A stretch of DNA of 64,000 nt, taken from the NCBI GenBank assembly GCA_014860005.1, contig JACZKP010000109.1, positions 82,930 through 146,929 of the forward strand, in the 5' to 3' direction. The notes under the pieces were generated by a model, which was given only the letters and a program-made list of their open reading frames with translations, ran no database searches and was not told where the DNA came from. This stretch comes from Verrucomicrobiota bacterium. GTDB lineage: Bacteria > Verrucomicrobiota > Verrucomicrobiae > Limisphaerales > UBA11358. Shown here in pieces: positions 51,914-64,000 of the stretch. The translations under genes and the position numbers were made by a program. The first letter of the stretch is position 1. Each line of letters opens with the position of its first letter.

Positions 51914-54900
51914 TTACGGGCCGTTGCGGGCGGCTTCCAGTTGCCGGTCGAGGCGTTGGGGCGAAACTGGAACGGCCGTGCCGAGTTCCTGCGCGAATAG
52001 CGACACTTTGTATTCTTCCACCAACCACCGCAAGGCGTCGAGTTCCCGGCGCGCTTCGGACGTCCGAGGCGGTTGAGCTTCAAACTGCCGCAGCGCTTCC
52101 ACGTAGGGCGTGAGCAGTCGCAGCCGTTCCTGATGCTTGACCGGATTCAAGGCCCCGCGCTCGGCGCGAATGAGCAGCGCCTTGAGATAACGCGGCAGGT
52201 GCGGCAGTCGTTCGTACGGGATGCGCTCCAGAAAACGCGGCGGAATCAAGTTGCTCAACTCGTCAGCCAATGGATTCACCCCACATGCACCAGGGGTTCC
52301 GAGTTGATCGAATGACGAAAGTTTCTGGCCCCGTGACGCCGCAGTGGCCGCGGCGGCGCCGAGGCGTTGTTGCACCTGTTGTCGCAGTTGCAGAATCGGC
52401 CCAAGGCGATCCATGAATTGTTGCGCGAGGCCGGGAAGCCGTTCCCGGGACGTGGTCACAGCGGCTTCAAAATGCTTCCGCGTCAGGGCCGGCAATGGTG
52501 CCACCGGCAGAAGATACCGTTTCAAATGCTCCAGCGAAGTCTCCCGCAGCTCGGCGCTGTCGCCGAGTGGTGCGTAAAGCGAATCATATCGCGCGAGCGC
52601 GCGCAGATCCTTTTCCAACCACGCGAGGTCTTTGTGGATGGCCAGTTCCACGAGACGTTGCACACCGGGCAGACTGGCCCGGCGCGCCTGGTCCGCGCTG
52701 CGGAACAGCCGCACGCTCACGACGCCTTCCGCGAATTCCAATCCCGGCCAGGCATACTGGGGCAGGCCCGGCCCTTCTGTAACGGTGATCCTTTCGGGCA
52801 GATCGCCGCAGGTCCAGTCGGTGAAACCGAAGCGTTCCCATTGTTGCACGGCGCGCGTCCAGTCGGCGGATTCAGGTTTCGTGGTGGGTTCGGTTTTCGT
52901 CTGCTGGAGCTGCTGTTGGAGCTGCGCGAGGTCGCGTCCGCTGCCGAGCGATTTGCGGTGCTGATCCACGATCTCGATGCGCGGACGCAGGTGCGCGGGC
53001 AAAGCGTTCGCAGGCCAGGCCGAAACCGGAAGGTCCACGCCGTAACGCTGGCGAATGAAGCCGGCCAGGTCGCGCAGGAACGAGTCTCCCGCCGGCTGAA
53101 ACTCGCGGACAATCTCGGCGATCTTCGGCGGAAACGGCATCAGTTGTTTGCGCAACGCCTTGGGCAGCGCCCGTAAAAGTCCGCCAATCATTTCGTCGCG
53201 CAAGCCGGGCACCGCCCATTCGATCAGCGCCGCCGAGGCCGATTGCGCCAGCGGAAAAGGCAACTCGATGGTCACGCCGTCGTGGACTTCGCCGGGCGCA
53301 TAGGCATAGGCGAGCGCCACGGGCTGGCCGCCGACCGGTACGGCGTCGGGAAAAGCCTCCGCGTCGAATTGCAATGATTTGCCGCCCGTCAATTCCGCTT
53401 CGGAGATGCAGAGGCGCTCTTGCGCCCCCGGCTCGCGCAGCAGCCGGTTCAACTCATGAAGCGAAGAAACGTGTTCGATATGCCGGGCGTAGAACTCGCC
53501 TAATATCTGATCGAGATCGCCAAGCTCGTGCTGGCGAACGCGCGTGCGCCAGTTCTCGATCTTCTCCCGGATGCCGCGATTGTGCGCGAGAAAGCGATAC
53601 TGCGGCGGCCAGGCCGACGGCTGCTCCGCCACCGGAGTGAGCACGCGCACCTCATCCCGGTCGGCATCGGCCTCGTCGTCCGGCTGGCCACGAGACGGTA
53701 TCAAGTTTTCTTCCACCAACGCCGCACGGATGAAGATCGCCGTGGCTGCTTTGGCGTTGAGGTTGCCGTAAGCGACTTTACGGCGCTGCACTTCCAAGCC
53801 GTGCAGCGTGATGATCTCCTCCACGAGCACGTTGCCGGCGGCGGCACTCCAATGCGGATTCTGGTGCGTGACTTTGCAGCAATGCGGCGCGAGCTGAAAA
53901 ATCCACTGCGGATCAATGCCCGCCAGCGTGCGCGCAAAAAGCTGCGACGTCTCGACGATCTCACCGGCAACAATCCATTGCGGCTGGTTGGATTTCGGCT
54001 TGGGTGGCGCTTTGTTCCCTTTGGAATGGGGTTTCCGCGGCGGTTCCCCGCGCGCGTAAAGCGCCGAACCCGGAAACACGTTCACCCGCCGGTTGCCCGC
54101 GGCCTGGTAGTTGTTGCGTTCCTCGAAGCGCGCAACGTGGCCGATGAGTCCGGCAAGAATCGAGCGATGAATCGCGTCGTAGGCGGCGTTGCTTTCGTTG
54201 AGCTTGAGCGTGCCCAGATCGTCGAGCGCGTCGTGGAGTTGGGAATACACGTCCTGCCACTCGCGCATCCGCAGATAGGAAAGAAAGTGCTGGCGACAAA
54301 ACTTCCGGCGCTGGCCTTGCGTGCGCAAACGATCCCATTCGTCGTGGACGGCGTTCCAGAGGTTGAGCAACGAAAGAAAATCCGACTGCGGGTCGGTGAA
54401 CTTCCGATGCGCGGCGGCGGCCGCTTCCTTTTGATCCAGCGGGCGTTCGCGCGGGTCTTGAATGCTCAAACCGGCGGCGATGATCAACAATTCCCGCGGG
54501 GCGTGCTCGTGCTGCGATTGGAGCAGCATCCGCCCGAGCGTCGGATCAATCGGCAGGCGCGCGAGATCGGCGCCCAGGCGCGTGAGTTCGCGGCGTTCAT
54601 CGAGCGCGCCCAATTCCTGCAGGAGCGCATAACCATTGGCGATGGCGGCGGGCGCGGGCGGTTGGACGAACGGAAACGTTTCGATGTCGCCCAGGTGAAA
54701 CGCCTTCATCCGCAGAATCACTTCGGCCAGATTGGCGCGTTGAATCTCCGGCGGCGTGAACTGCGGGCGCGCATTGAAATCCTCCTCCGCATAGAGCCGG
54801 AGGCAGACGCCGGCCTGCACGCGTCCGGCGCGGCCTTTGCGTTGGTTGGCGCTGCTCTGGGAAACCGGCTCGATCGGCAACCGTTTCGTGCGCGTGCGGG

Positions 54901-56026
54901 GGTTGTAACGACTGAGGCGCGCCAGGCCGGCGTCAATGACGTAGCGAATGCCGGGAATGGTCAGCGAGGTTTCGGCGATGTTCGTGGCGATGACGATTTT
55001 GCGGCGCGTTGACGGGGCGAAGACCCTTTGTTGCTCGCCTGAACTCAGCCGTCCGAACAGTGGAATCACTTCCGCCTCACCGGAGAAACGGCCTTCGAGT
55101 TGATCGCCGGTTTCGCGAATGTCGCGTTCGCCCGGCATGAAGATCAGCACATCCCCGAAGTTGGTTTCGTAAAGCATCCGCTCCGCCGCCTGCACCGCGG
55201 CATCCACGTAACTCACCTCGCCGCGTTCCTCCAACTCCGCGTCCAGCGGTTGATACTGCACCGCGACCGGATACAGCCGCCCGGAAACCTCGATGATCGG
55301 CGCGTTATTGAAGTGCTTCGCGAACAACTGCGTGTCAATCGTCGCCGAGGTGATGATCAGCTTGAGATCATGGCGGCGCGCGAGCAGCCCCTTCAAGTGG
55401 CCGAGCAGAAAGTCAATGTTCAAGCTGCGCTCGTGCGCTTCATCAATGATGATCGCGTTGTATTCCGAAAGCTCCGGATCCCCCTGCGTCTCCGCCAGCA
55501 GGATGCCATCGGTCATCAATTTGATATAGGTCTGCGCACTGGAGCGGTCCTCGAAGCGGATTTTGCAGCCGACCTCGCGTCCCCACGTAACGCTCAATTC
55601 CTCCGCAATGCGCCGCGAAATCGAAAGCGCCGCCACCCGCCGCGGTTGCGTGCAACCGATCTTCGCTTCAATGCCCAGCCCGGCTTCCAGGCACATCTTG
55701 GGAATTTGCGTCGTCTTACCGGAGCCGGTTTCACCCGCGATGACGACAACCTGATGCGCGCGGATGGCGGCGACGATTTCATCCTTGCGTCCCGTGATCG
55801 GCAGTTCCGGCGGATAGCTGACCTGCGGAATGTTGAGCCGCCGCTCCTCCCGTAAAGCAATCGAGGCGTGGACTTGCTGAAGCAACCGATCCAACAAGGC
55901 GTCGCGCTGGGCGGGATGATGACGATCACGCAACAGCCGGGCGAGCCGTCGTCCCAGTCGCACCCAGTCGGGCAACAGACATTGCGGCAGCAGCTTCTTC
56001 AGTTCTTCGATCCGCGCATCAGTCAT
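51914..56026 (-). CDS. hrpA: ATP-dependent RNA helicase HrpA (DEAH)
   Basis: A 1370-residue protein with the HrpA layout. The helicase core has Walker A VIAGETGSGKTTQIPK (98-106 core), DEAH in IIIDEAHERSLNIDFLL, SAT in LIITSATID, and GEGR-type FMPGERDIRETGDQL. Next come the helicase C motif VIATNIAETSLTIPGIRYVID with QRKGRAGRVQAG, and the helicase-associated and OB-type domains. A C-terminal DUF3418-like region (about 780-1370) ends near the stop. Length matches HrpA. Role, by family knowledge, is ribosome or mRNA remodelling. The start is ATG 56026 and the gene is monocistronic. Confidence 0.93.
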   Translation of the reverse strand: MTDARIEELKKLLPQCLLPDWVRLGRRLARLLRDRHHPAQRDALLDRLLQQVHASIALREERRLNIPQVSYPPELPITGRKDEIVAAIRAHQVVVIAGETGSGKTTQIPKMCLEAGLGIEAKIGCTQPRRVAALSISRRIAEELSVTWGREVGCKIRFEDRSSAQTYIKLMTDGILLAETQGDPELSEYNAIIIDEAHERSLNIDFLLGHLKGLLARRHDLKLIITSATIDTQLFAKHFNNAPIIEVSGRLYPVAVQYQPLDAELEERGEVSYVDAAVQAAERMLYETNFGDVLIFMPGERDIRETGDQLEGRFSGEAEVIPLFGRLSSGEQQRVFAPSTRRKIVIATNIAETSLTIPGIRYVIDAGLARLSRYNPRTRTKRLPIEPVSQSSANQRKGRAGRVQAGVCLRLYAEEDFNARPQFTPPEIQRANLAEVILRMKAFHLGDIETFPFVQPPAPAAIANGYALLQELGALDERRELTRLGADLARLPIDPTLGRMLLQSQHEHAPRELLIIAAGLSIQDPRERPLDQKEAAAAAHRKFTDPQSDFLSLLNLWNAVHDEWDRLRTQGQRRKFCRQHFLSYLRMREWQDVYSQLHDALDDLGTLKLNESNAAYDAIHRSILAGLIGHVARFEERNNYQAAGNRRVNVFPGSALYARGEPPRKPHSKGNKAPPKPKSNQPQWIVAGEIVETSQLFARTLAGIDPQWIFQLAPHCCKVTHQNPHWSAAAGNVLVEEIITLHGLEVQRRKVAYGNLNAKAATAIFIRAALVEENLIPSRGQPDDEADADRDEVRVLTPVAEQPSAWPPQYRFLAHNRGIREKIENWRTRVRQHELGDLDQILGEFYARHIEHVSSLHELNRLLREPGAQERLCISEAELTGGKSLQFDAEAFPDAVPVGGQPVALAYAYAPGEVHDGVTIELPFPLAQSASAALIEWAVPGLRDEMIGGLLRALPKALRKQLMPFPPKIAEIVREFQPAGDSFLRDLAGFIRQRYGVDLPVSAWPANALPAHLRPRIEIVDQHRKSLGSGRDLAQLQQQLQQTKTEPTTKPESADWTRAVQQWERFGFTDWTCGDLPERITVTEGPGLPQYAWPGLEFAEGVVSVRLFRSADQARRASLPGVQRLVELAIHKDLAWLEKDLRALARYDSLYAPLGDSAELRETSLEHLKRYLLPVAPLPALTRKHFEAAVTTSRERLPGLAQQFMDRLGPILQLRQQVQQRLGAAAATAASRGQKLSSFDQLGTPGACGVNPLADELSNLIPPRFLERIPYERLPHLPRYLKALLIRAERGALNPVKHQERLRLLTPYVEALRQFEAQPPRTSEARRELDALRWLVEEYKVSLFAQELGTAVPVSPQRLDRQLEAARNGP

Positions 56027-56273
56027 GCAAGAGCTGGGAGACTAACCGCCAGTGCCCCGGCGGAGAAGCGCGGACATTCCGGCGTGGCGAAAGGTTGCTT
56101 GCAAAACCGTAGCAAACATTTGGGCATCGCTTGGGCTGGAAGCCCGGCCTCCCGATTCACGACCGAATCAGAGCCAGGTGGATTTGCTTTGTCACGCTTC
56201 CACAAGTTCGAAGGCCAGGACGTCTGGCCGGCGGTCTTGCAGTTGCGGCGGGAATTGGTTACGCTTGCCTGCC

Positions 56274-56984
56274 ATGAATCCTGAGATTCCTTCACCTCCC
56301 GCGCCACCCCCAGGTGATTCCGGTCAAGCACCACTTCGGAAACGACGCCACTGGCTGGTTTACGCCGGCGGGGCCTTGCTGGCGCTGTTGGTGGTGGTCG
56401 CCGCGACCGTCGCCATTACGATCTGGTGGGTGCAACGCCCGATCAAGCCGGTGGTGTTGACCGCCACGGAAAAAGCCGTGGTGGAGGAGAAGCTTCAGCA
56501 GCTCGGCGGGCCGGCCGGCGCCGGCCCCCGCGGGGTGGCGGTGCCGGATGCGGCCCCGCCATTGGAACTGGACCGGCCTTACGTGGCGGGATCCAGGGTG
56601 ATGCGGTTGACCGAGCGGGAACTCAACGGATTATTGAACGCGAACACGGACTTGGGACAATCGGTGCGGCTCGAGTTCGGACGCGACGCGATCAACGCCT
56701 ACATGGTCCTGCCCATCCCGGAAGACGTTCCCGTGGTGGGCGGCACGGTGTTGCGCGCGCGCGGGCGCTTCCTCGTGTCGCTGGGCAACGGCGGCGCGCC
56801 TTATGTGATCCTGGAAGATGTGACGGTGTTTGGGTTGAGCCTGCCAAAGGCCTGGTTGGCCGGGCTGAAAGGGGAGAACCTGATTGGTCAGGCCATGGGC
56901 CAACGCAATGGGGCGCCGGTTTTGCAGGGCATCAAGAGCCTGCGTGTCGAGCCGGGTGCCCTGGTGCTGGAGGTTTCCGAATAA
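56274..56984 (+). CDS. Membrane-anchored protein of unknown function
   Basis: A 236-residue protein: a Pro-rich cytoplasmic start (MNPEIPSPPAPPPGDSGQAP), a basic stretch (RKRRHWLVYAGG), one helix (ALLALLVVVAATVAITIWWV), then a mostly beta periplasmic domain with GAPYVILEDVTVFGLSLPKAW and VEPGALVLEVSE at the end. I know no family. The longer frame upstream lacks the Pro-rich start and has a poor context, so I used ATG 56274. It stands between hrpA (divergent) and the restriction-like operon. Confidence 0.7.
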   Translation: MNPEIPSPPAPPPGDSGQAPLRKRRHWLVYAGGALLALLVVVAATVAITIWWVQRPIKPVVLTATEKAVVEEKLQQLGGPAGAGPRGVAVPDAAPPLELDRPYVAGSRVMRLTERELNGLLNANTDLGQSVRLEFGRDAINAYMVLPIPEDVPVVGGTVLRARGRFLVSLGNGGAPYVILEDVTVFGLSLPKAWLAGLKGENLIGQAMGQRNGAPVLQGIKSLRVEPGALVLEVSE

Positions 56985-57340
56985 AGCGCACGCGGCAAGT
57001 TCAATGACCCCGGAAGTTGGCCTTTCGCACCAGACATGGCTATTGGATAGCGGAGCGATTGCGGATGGGTGTCGGCATACCGTGCCAATTGCTTGAAAGG
57101 ACGAAGATTCGACGATTCTTTACAATCGCCGGGACTGAGTCCTTTTTGACGCCTTTTTGCAGAAAGGAATGTCTCGGCGTCAGCCTCGACATGATCCGCC
57201 ATTTACTGAAAAGACTCCGTGGCAAAGAAGGGGAATGTCTTGGACGCGGCCACCAAGCCCACTGGTGACGAAAATCAAATGGGTAACAACGCTTTCATCT
57301 AGGTAACGAACAAGGTAATAAGACGCTCACGGATTTGCTC
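56985..57340. other. 356-bp spacer before the restriction-like operon
   Basis: No credible gene. Three GGTAAC/GGTAAT words spaced 15-30 bp apart (57282-57320) precede the start of the operon and could be operator half-sites, but this is weak. Confidence 0.4.
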
Positions 57341-57985
57341 ATGAGCTTGGTGAAATCCAAACAACGCGTTGCTGACCACGGGGAGGTCTTCACCCCCGCG
57401 TGGATGGTTGAGGCCATGCTTGATCTGGTAAAGGGCGAGACCGAGCGGATTGATTCCCGCTTTCTGGAGCCGGCGTGTGGCAACGGAAACTTCCTCGTGC
57501 CGGTCCTCCGGCGCAAACTCGCCGCCGTGGAACTTAAATATGGGCAATCCGATTTTGAGCGGAGGCACTACGCTCTGCTTGGGCTGATGTGCATTTACGG
57601 CATCGAAATCCTGCCGGACAACATCGCCGATTGCCGCGCGAACCTGCTGGAAATTTTCGCCGAGTATTTGAAGATCGAGCCGTCCGACGTTTTCTATCGT
57701 GCCGCCGTCTGTGTGCTTTCGCTCAACCTCATCCACGGCGACGCCCTGAAGATGCGCACCTGGGACGATCTGCCCATCACCTTTGCCGAGTGGGGCTATC
57801 TTTGGAAGGGTCGTTTCCAACGGCGGGATTTCCGTTTGGATACTCTCACCCAGTCGTCAGCCTTCAGCGCGGAGGGCTCGCTCTTCGCCAACCTCGGCAA
57901 GCACGAGATTTTCACGCCCATCAAGACCTACCCGCCCATGACCGTCAGCGAGCTGGTCGCTGCCACGCCGGAGGCAATGCTATGA
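57341..57985 (+). CDS. Short SAM-dependent DNA methyltransferase-like protein
   Basis: A 214-residue protein. The N-terminus LVKSKQRVADHGEVFTPAWMVEAMLDLV and motif I FLEPACGNGNFLVPVL are typical of adenine-specific DNA methyltransferases of restriction systems. Next come a helical region (YGIEILPDNIADCRANLLEIF) and GDALKMRTWDDLP at the motif III/acidic position. The catalytic NPPY motif is not present in the frame, which ends with TPEAML. It may be one half of a split enzyme or a regulatory relic. Its stop overlaps the next start by 4 nt (ATGA). ATG 57341 was chosen over the TTG two codons upstream. Confidence 0.72.
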   Translation: MSLVKSKQRVADHGEVFTPAWMVEAMLDLVKGETERIDSRFLEPACGNGNFLVPVLRRKLAAVELKYGQSDFERRHYALLGLMCIYGIEILPDNIADCRANLLEIFAEYLKIEPSDVFYRAAVCVLSLNLIHGDALKMRTWDDLPITFAEWGYLWKGRFQRRDFRLDTLTQSSAFSAEGSLFANLGKHEIFTPIKTYPPMTVSELVAATPEAML

Positions 57986-59019
57986 GCAAGGACAAGAAAC
58001 TCCAAATCCGCAACAGCACCGCCGAGTTTCTCATTTTCACCCGCCAGGCTGGCGACGCGGGCATCGAGGTGCGGGTGGCGGAGGAGACGGTGTGGCTGAC
58101 GCAGAAGTTGATGGCGGCGTTGTTCGAGGTCACCGTTCCCACCATCAACGAGCACCTGGCCAATCTTCTGAAACAGGGCGAAATCGCGGCGGAGGCAACC
58201 ATTCGGAATTTCCGAACAGTTCAAAGGGAGGGCAGCCGGGACGTTTCCCGCAACGTGGATTTCTACAACCTCGACGCCATCATCGCCGTCGGTTTCCGGG
58301 TGAACTCCGCCCGTGCCATCCAGTTCCGCCAGTGGGCCGTCGCGGTGCTCCGCGACTTCGCCATTCGCGGCTATGTGCTCGACAAGGAGCGGCTCAGGAA
58401 CGGCGCGTTCTTGAGCAAGGAGTATTACGACAACCTGCTGGCCGAGATCCGCGAAATCCGCGCCAGCGAGCGGCGGTTCTACCAGAAAATTACGGACATC
58501 TACGCCACCGCCATGGACTACAGCGCGGAAGCGGAGATCACCCAGACTTTTTTCGCCACCGTCCAAAACAAGCTCCACTTCGCCATCCACGGCCACACGG
58601 CCGCGGAGTTGATCATGGAGCGCGCCGACAGCAAAAAGGAGCGCATGGGCCTGACGACGTGGAAAAACGCGCCGCGCGGGAAAATCCTCAAGCCGGATGT
58701 CGTCGTCGCCAAAAACTACCTGACGCAAAAGGAACTCAAGGCGCTTGACCGCATCGTGACCATGTATCTGGACTACGCCGAGGACCAGGCCGAGCGGGGC
58801 ATCCCGATGACCATGCAGGATTGGGCCACCAAGCTGAATGCGTTCCTCCGGTTCCATGAGCGCGACCTCCTCAATCATCCCGGCAAGGTCACTGCCGAGG
58901 TGGCGAAAGCCTTTGCCGAAAGCGAATTTGAAACATACCGCATTGTGCAGGACCGCCTGTTCGAGTCCGACTTCGACCGGGCCATCAAGCAGTTGCCCAA
59001 GAAAGGCGACCAGCCATGA
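57982..59019 (+). CDS. RhuM-family (virulence protein) DNA-binding-like protein
   Basis: A 345-residue protein with the RhuM signature: VRVAEETVWLTQKLMAALFEVTVPTINEHLANLLKQGE, then SRDVSRNVDFYNLDAIIAVGFRVNSARAIQFRQWAVAVLRDF. The family name comes from a Salmonella virulence-island protein of unknown biochemistry. The central region is helical and a basic segment lies near residues 205-240. It sits in frame between two methyltransferase genes with 4-nt overlaps on both sides, so it is translated as part of the restriction-like operon. Confidence 0.85.
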   Translation: MSKDKKLQIRNSTAEFLIFTRQAGDAGIEVRVAEETVWLTQKLMAALFEVTVPTINEHLANLLKQGEIAAEATIRNFRTVQREGSRDVSRNVDFYNLDAIIAVGFRVNSARAIQFRQWAVAVLRDFAIRGYVLDKERLRNGAFLSKEYYDNLLAEIREIRASERRFYQKITDIYATAMDYSAEAEITQTFFATVQNKLHFAIHGHTAAELIMERADSKKERMGLTTWKNAPRGKILKPDVVVAKNYLTQKELKALDRIVTMYLDYAEDQAERGIPMTMQDWATKLNAFLRFHERDLLNHPGKVTAEVAKAFAESEFETYRIVQDRLFESDFDRAIKQLPKKGDQP

Positions 59020-60582
59020 CCTCCCAGGTGCCATTCACCCTGCGCGGCCGCAATCCGGACGTGCTGACGTGCATCGCGAATCTCTCCAACGACGAGGTGT
59101 TCACCCCGCCGGAGTTCGCCAACCGCATGCTCGACACGCTGGCCGAGGCGTGGGCCGCCAACAACCAGGGCGCAAATATCTGGGCGGACCCAAAGGTGAA
59201 CTTCCTCGACCCCTGCACCAAGTCCGGCGTGTTCCTGCGCGAGATCACCCGCCGGCTCACCGACGGCCTGAAGGACGAGATTCCGAATCTGGAAAAGCGC
59301 GTCAATCACATCCTGACGACACAGGTATTCGGTATAGGCATCACGCAAATCACCAGCCTGCTCGCGCGGCGCAGCGTGTATTGCTCCAAGCACGCCACGG
59401 GCAAACACTCCATCGCCAAATCGTTCACCAGTGACGATGGCAACATCTGGTTCAAGCGCCCCAAACACACTTGGAATGGAAGCAACTGCAAGTTCTGCGG
59501 CGCGCCAAAAGGAATTTTTGACCGGGCGGCGGGACTGGAAACTCACGCTTACGCGTTCATTCACACAGACAACATCAAGTCTCGGCTCGCCGAGTTTTTT
59601 GGAGGCAACATGCAATTCGACGTCATCATTGGAAATCCGCCGTATCAAATGACGGGCGGTGCTGGCGGGACGAGTGACTCCTCGATCTACCACCTTTTTG
59701 TAGAGCAGGCGCTGAAACTTGACCCACGGTTCTTGAGTATGGTCATCCCGGCGCGATGGCTGGCTGGCGGGCGTGGCATGGACGAGTTCCGAAAGGCGAT
59801 GCTCGGTGATCGCCACATGCGCGAATTGGTGGACTATCCGTCGGCCAGCGATGTGTTCCCAGGTGTCGAGATCAAGGCGGGGGTCTGTTACTTCCTTTGG
59901 GACGCGGCGCATGACAGCGACTGCAAGGTGACAACGATTCGTGGGGGCGAGGTGCTTGGCCCGATTCCGCGGAAGCTAGGTGAATATGATGTTTTTGTTA
60001 GGGACGCGCGTGCCGTGTCAATTCTTCACAAGGTGCTGGCTCGCCGTGAACCCTCCATTAACACAATCCTCACCCGTGACACTCCGTTCGGCTTGGCATC
60101 AAACTTCGACGGTTTCCACGAGAAAGAGCGTTCGGGCGATGTGCCGCTTTACTACATTCGCACGATGAAGCGCGGCGTGGGATATGTCTCGCGAAACATC
60201 GTAACCAAGAATGCGCACTTGATTGATACTTGGAAGGTTCTTGTCCCCAAGGCGTATAATGGCGGCGACGGCTTGCCTCATCAAATTCTAGGCAAGCCTT
60301 TGATTGCGCCATCGCCGTCAGTCTGCACTCAGTCATTCTTGTTTTTCCACGTTGGCTCACGCAAGGCGGCCACGAGCATCCAGTCGTATTACATGACGCG
60401 GTTCTTTCGCTTCATGACTTCTTTGCGAAAGATTACTCAAGACGCGCTGACTTCCACTTATGCTTGGGTGCCGCTTCAAACATGGGATCGCACTTGGACG
60501 GACGAAGAGCTATACGCAAAATACGGGGTCACGAAAAAGGAGCAGGCTTACATCGAGTCTCAAGTCCGGGAGATGAACCTCG

Positions 60583-60602
<20 letters not shown>
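59016..60602 (+). CDS. DNA adenine methyltransferase with NPPY motif (Eco57I-like)
   Basis: A 528-residue protein. It starts with LSNDEVFTPPEFANRMLDTLAEAW and motif I FLDPCTKSGVFLREITRRL. It has the catalytic FDVIIGNPPYQMTGG (motif IV), STVIPARWL-type LSMVIPARWLAGGRGMDEF and a C-terminal target-recognition-like region. A Cys/His-rich segment between motifs I and IV (CSKHATGKHS...CKFCG) may bind a metal. By family knowledge it adds a methyl group to adenine N6. It probably modifies the host DNA in the restriction-like system. Confidence 0.88.
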
Positions 60603-63548
<2,946 letters not shown>

Positions 63549-63552
<4 letters not shown>

Positions 63553-63881
63553 GCGAGAACAAGGACACTGCTCTTGAGCTTTACGAGCGGATTAAGCAGA
63601 AAGCTCCAGAATATGTCGCGCTCCTCACTGCATCAACAGATGACGAATTTGAGGCGGCATTCACCACGCTTCTGGACAAAGCCGTAAATCATTTACAAAA
63701 GAACCGGAAGAAATTTTCAAAGCTGGACGAGGAAGGACTGACCGGGGTGCTGGCTGCATCGCTGACAATTCCTGGATTCACGGTGGTGCAGGAAGCCAAT
63801 TCAAATGGGCATGTGGACCTGACAATTGAAGCCGACCATTGCACTCCAGCGAGAGTAAAACTAGGAATTTGTCGGACTTAG
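63549..63881 (+). CDS. Truncated restriction nuclease-like protein
   Basis: A 110-codon frame, ATG overlapping the helicase stop (ATGA). The helical N-terminus (DTALELYERIKQKAPEYVALL) is followed by GFTVVQEANSNGHVDLTIEAD and ARVKLG. This resembles a PD-(D/E)xK nuclease core, with the Asp in HVDLTIE, ending where the E-x-K strand should come (VKLGEAK expected, VKLGICRT seen). I infer the catalytic half was lost through the sequence starting about 63865. Confidence 0.65.
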
Positions 63882-63942
63882 AAAACCGATTGAAGGAGTG
63901 GAAACTATTGCGGTCCCCGGTCGCTGCTAATACCGAGGGTCT

Positions 63943-63963
63943 GCGGCCCGCTCGCCGGGCCGC
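63943..63963. repeat. Hairpin downstream of the truncated nuclease gene
   Basis: GCGGCCCG (63943-63950) and CGGGCCGC (63956-63963) form a perfect 8-bp stem with a 5-base loop. There is no T-run after it, so it is not a typical intrinsic terminator. It may belong to the element that cut the nuclease gene. Confidence 0.55.
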
Positions 63964-64000
63964 TGCTGGCATTCCCGGCCGCTCCGGTTGGCTTTTTGCC

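Overview
The window is a GC-rich bacterial chromosome segment, most probably from a member of Verrucomicrobiota (Pedosphaera/Limisphaera-like). This is an inference from gene content: an exosortase fused to an EpsI-like domain within an exopolysaccharide locus, secreted beta-propeller and Tat-exported sugar-enzyme genes, DUF433/DUF5615 modules, and many dispersed palindromic repeats. There is no rRNA, no complete tRNA, no CRISPR array and no dnaA.

Layout. 1-12.6 kb, minus strand: an exopolysaccharide/exosortase locus (AraC regulator, outer-membrane barrel, Wza-type export protein, Wzc-type tyrosine autokinase, exosortase-EpsI, flippase, and a gene cut by the window edge). An island of small toxin-antitoxin-like modules (4.2-6.4 kb) and repeat-rich DNA interrupts it. 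12.6-15.5 kb: repeats, a single-domain response regulator and a frameshifted secreted protein. 15.5-22.1 kb: an apparent five-gene operon of exported proteins (DegT-type aminotransferase with a Tat signal, Gfo/Idh/MocA-like oxidoreductase, two beta-propeller proteins, SGNH hydrolase). 22.6-33.2 kb: housekeeping genes, namely an ABC-F ATPase, the conserved rpmH-rnpA-yidD-yidC-jag cluster, a DEAD-box helicase, infA and pyruvate carboxylase. 33.3-35.4 kb: a decayed accessory patch that looks like the relic of an integron, with two cassette-like ORFs, an attC-like site and an integrase N-terminus on the divergent strand, broken by palindromic repeats. 35.5-38.3 kb: a frameshifted NhaC-type antiporter and an NSS-type sodium symporter. 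38.3-39.2 kb: relics of a toxin-antitoxin pair and a transposase. 39.4-49.4 kb: a TetR-controlled locus of two consecutive RND efflux adaptor/pump pairs. 49.5-57 kb: cytosine-deaminase-like enzyme, Ycf46-like AAA ATPase, HrpA helicase and a membrane-anchored protein. 57.3-63.9 kb: a tightly overlapped operon resembling an atypical restriction-modification system (short SAM methyltransferase, RhuM-family protein, NPPY methyltransferase, GIY-YIG-like/SF2 helicase). Its last gene, probably a nuclease, stops prematurely near the window edge.

The most interesting items are the integron relic, the RhuM-containing restriction-like operon, and a family of nested inverted repeats plus 7-bp tandem repeats that lie inside the exosortase reading frame.
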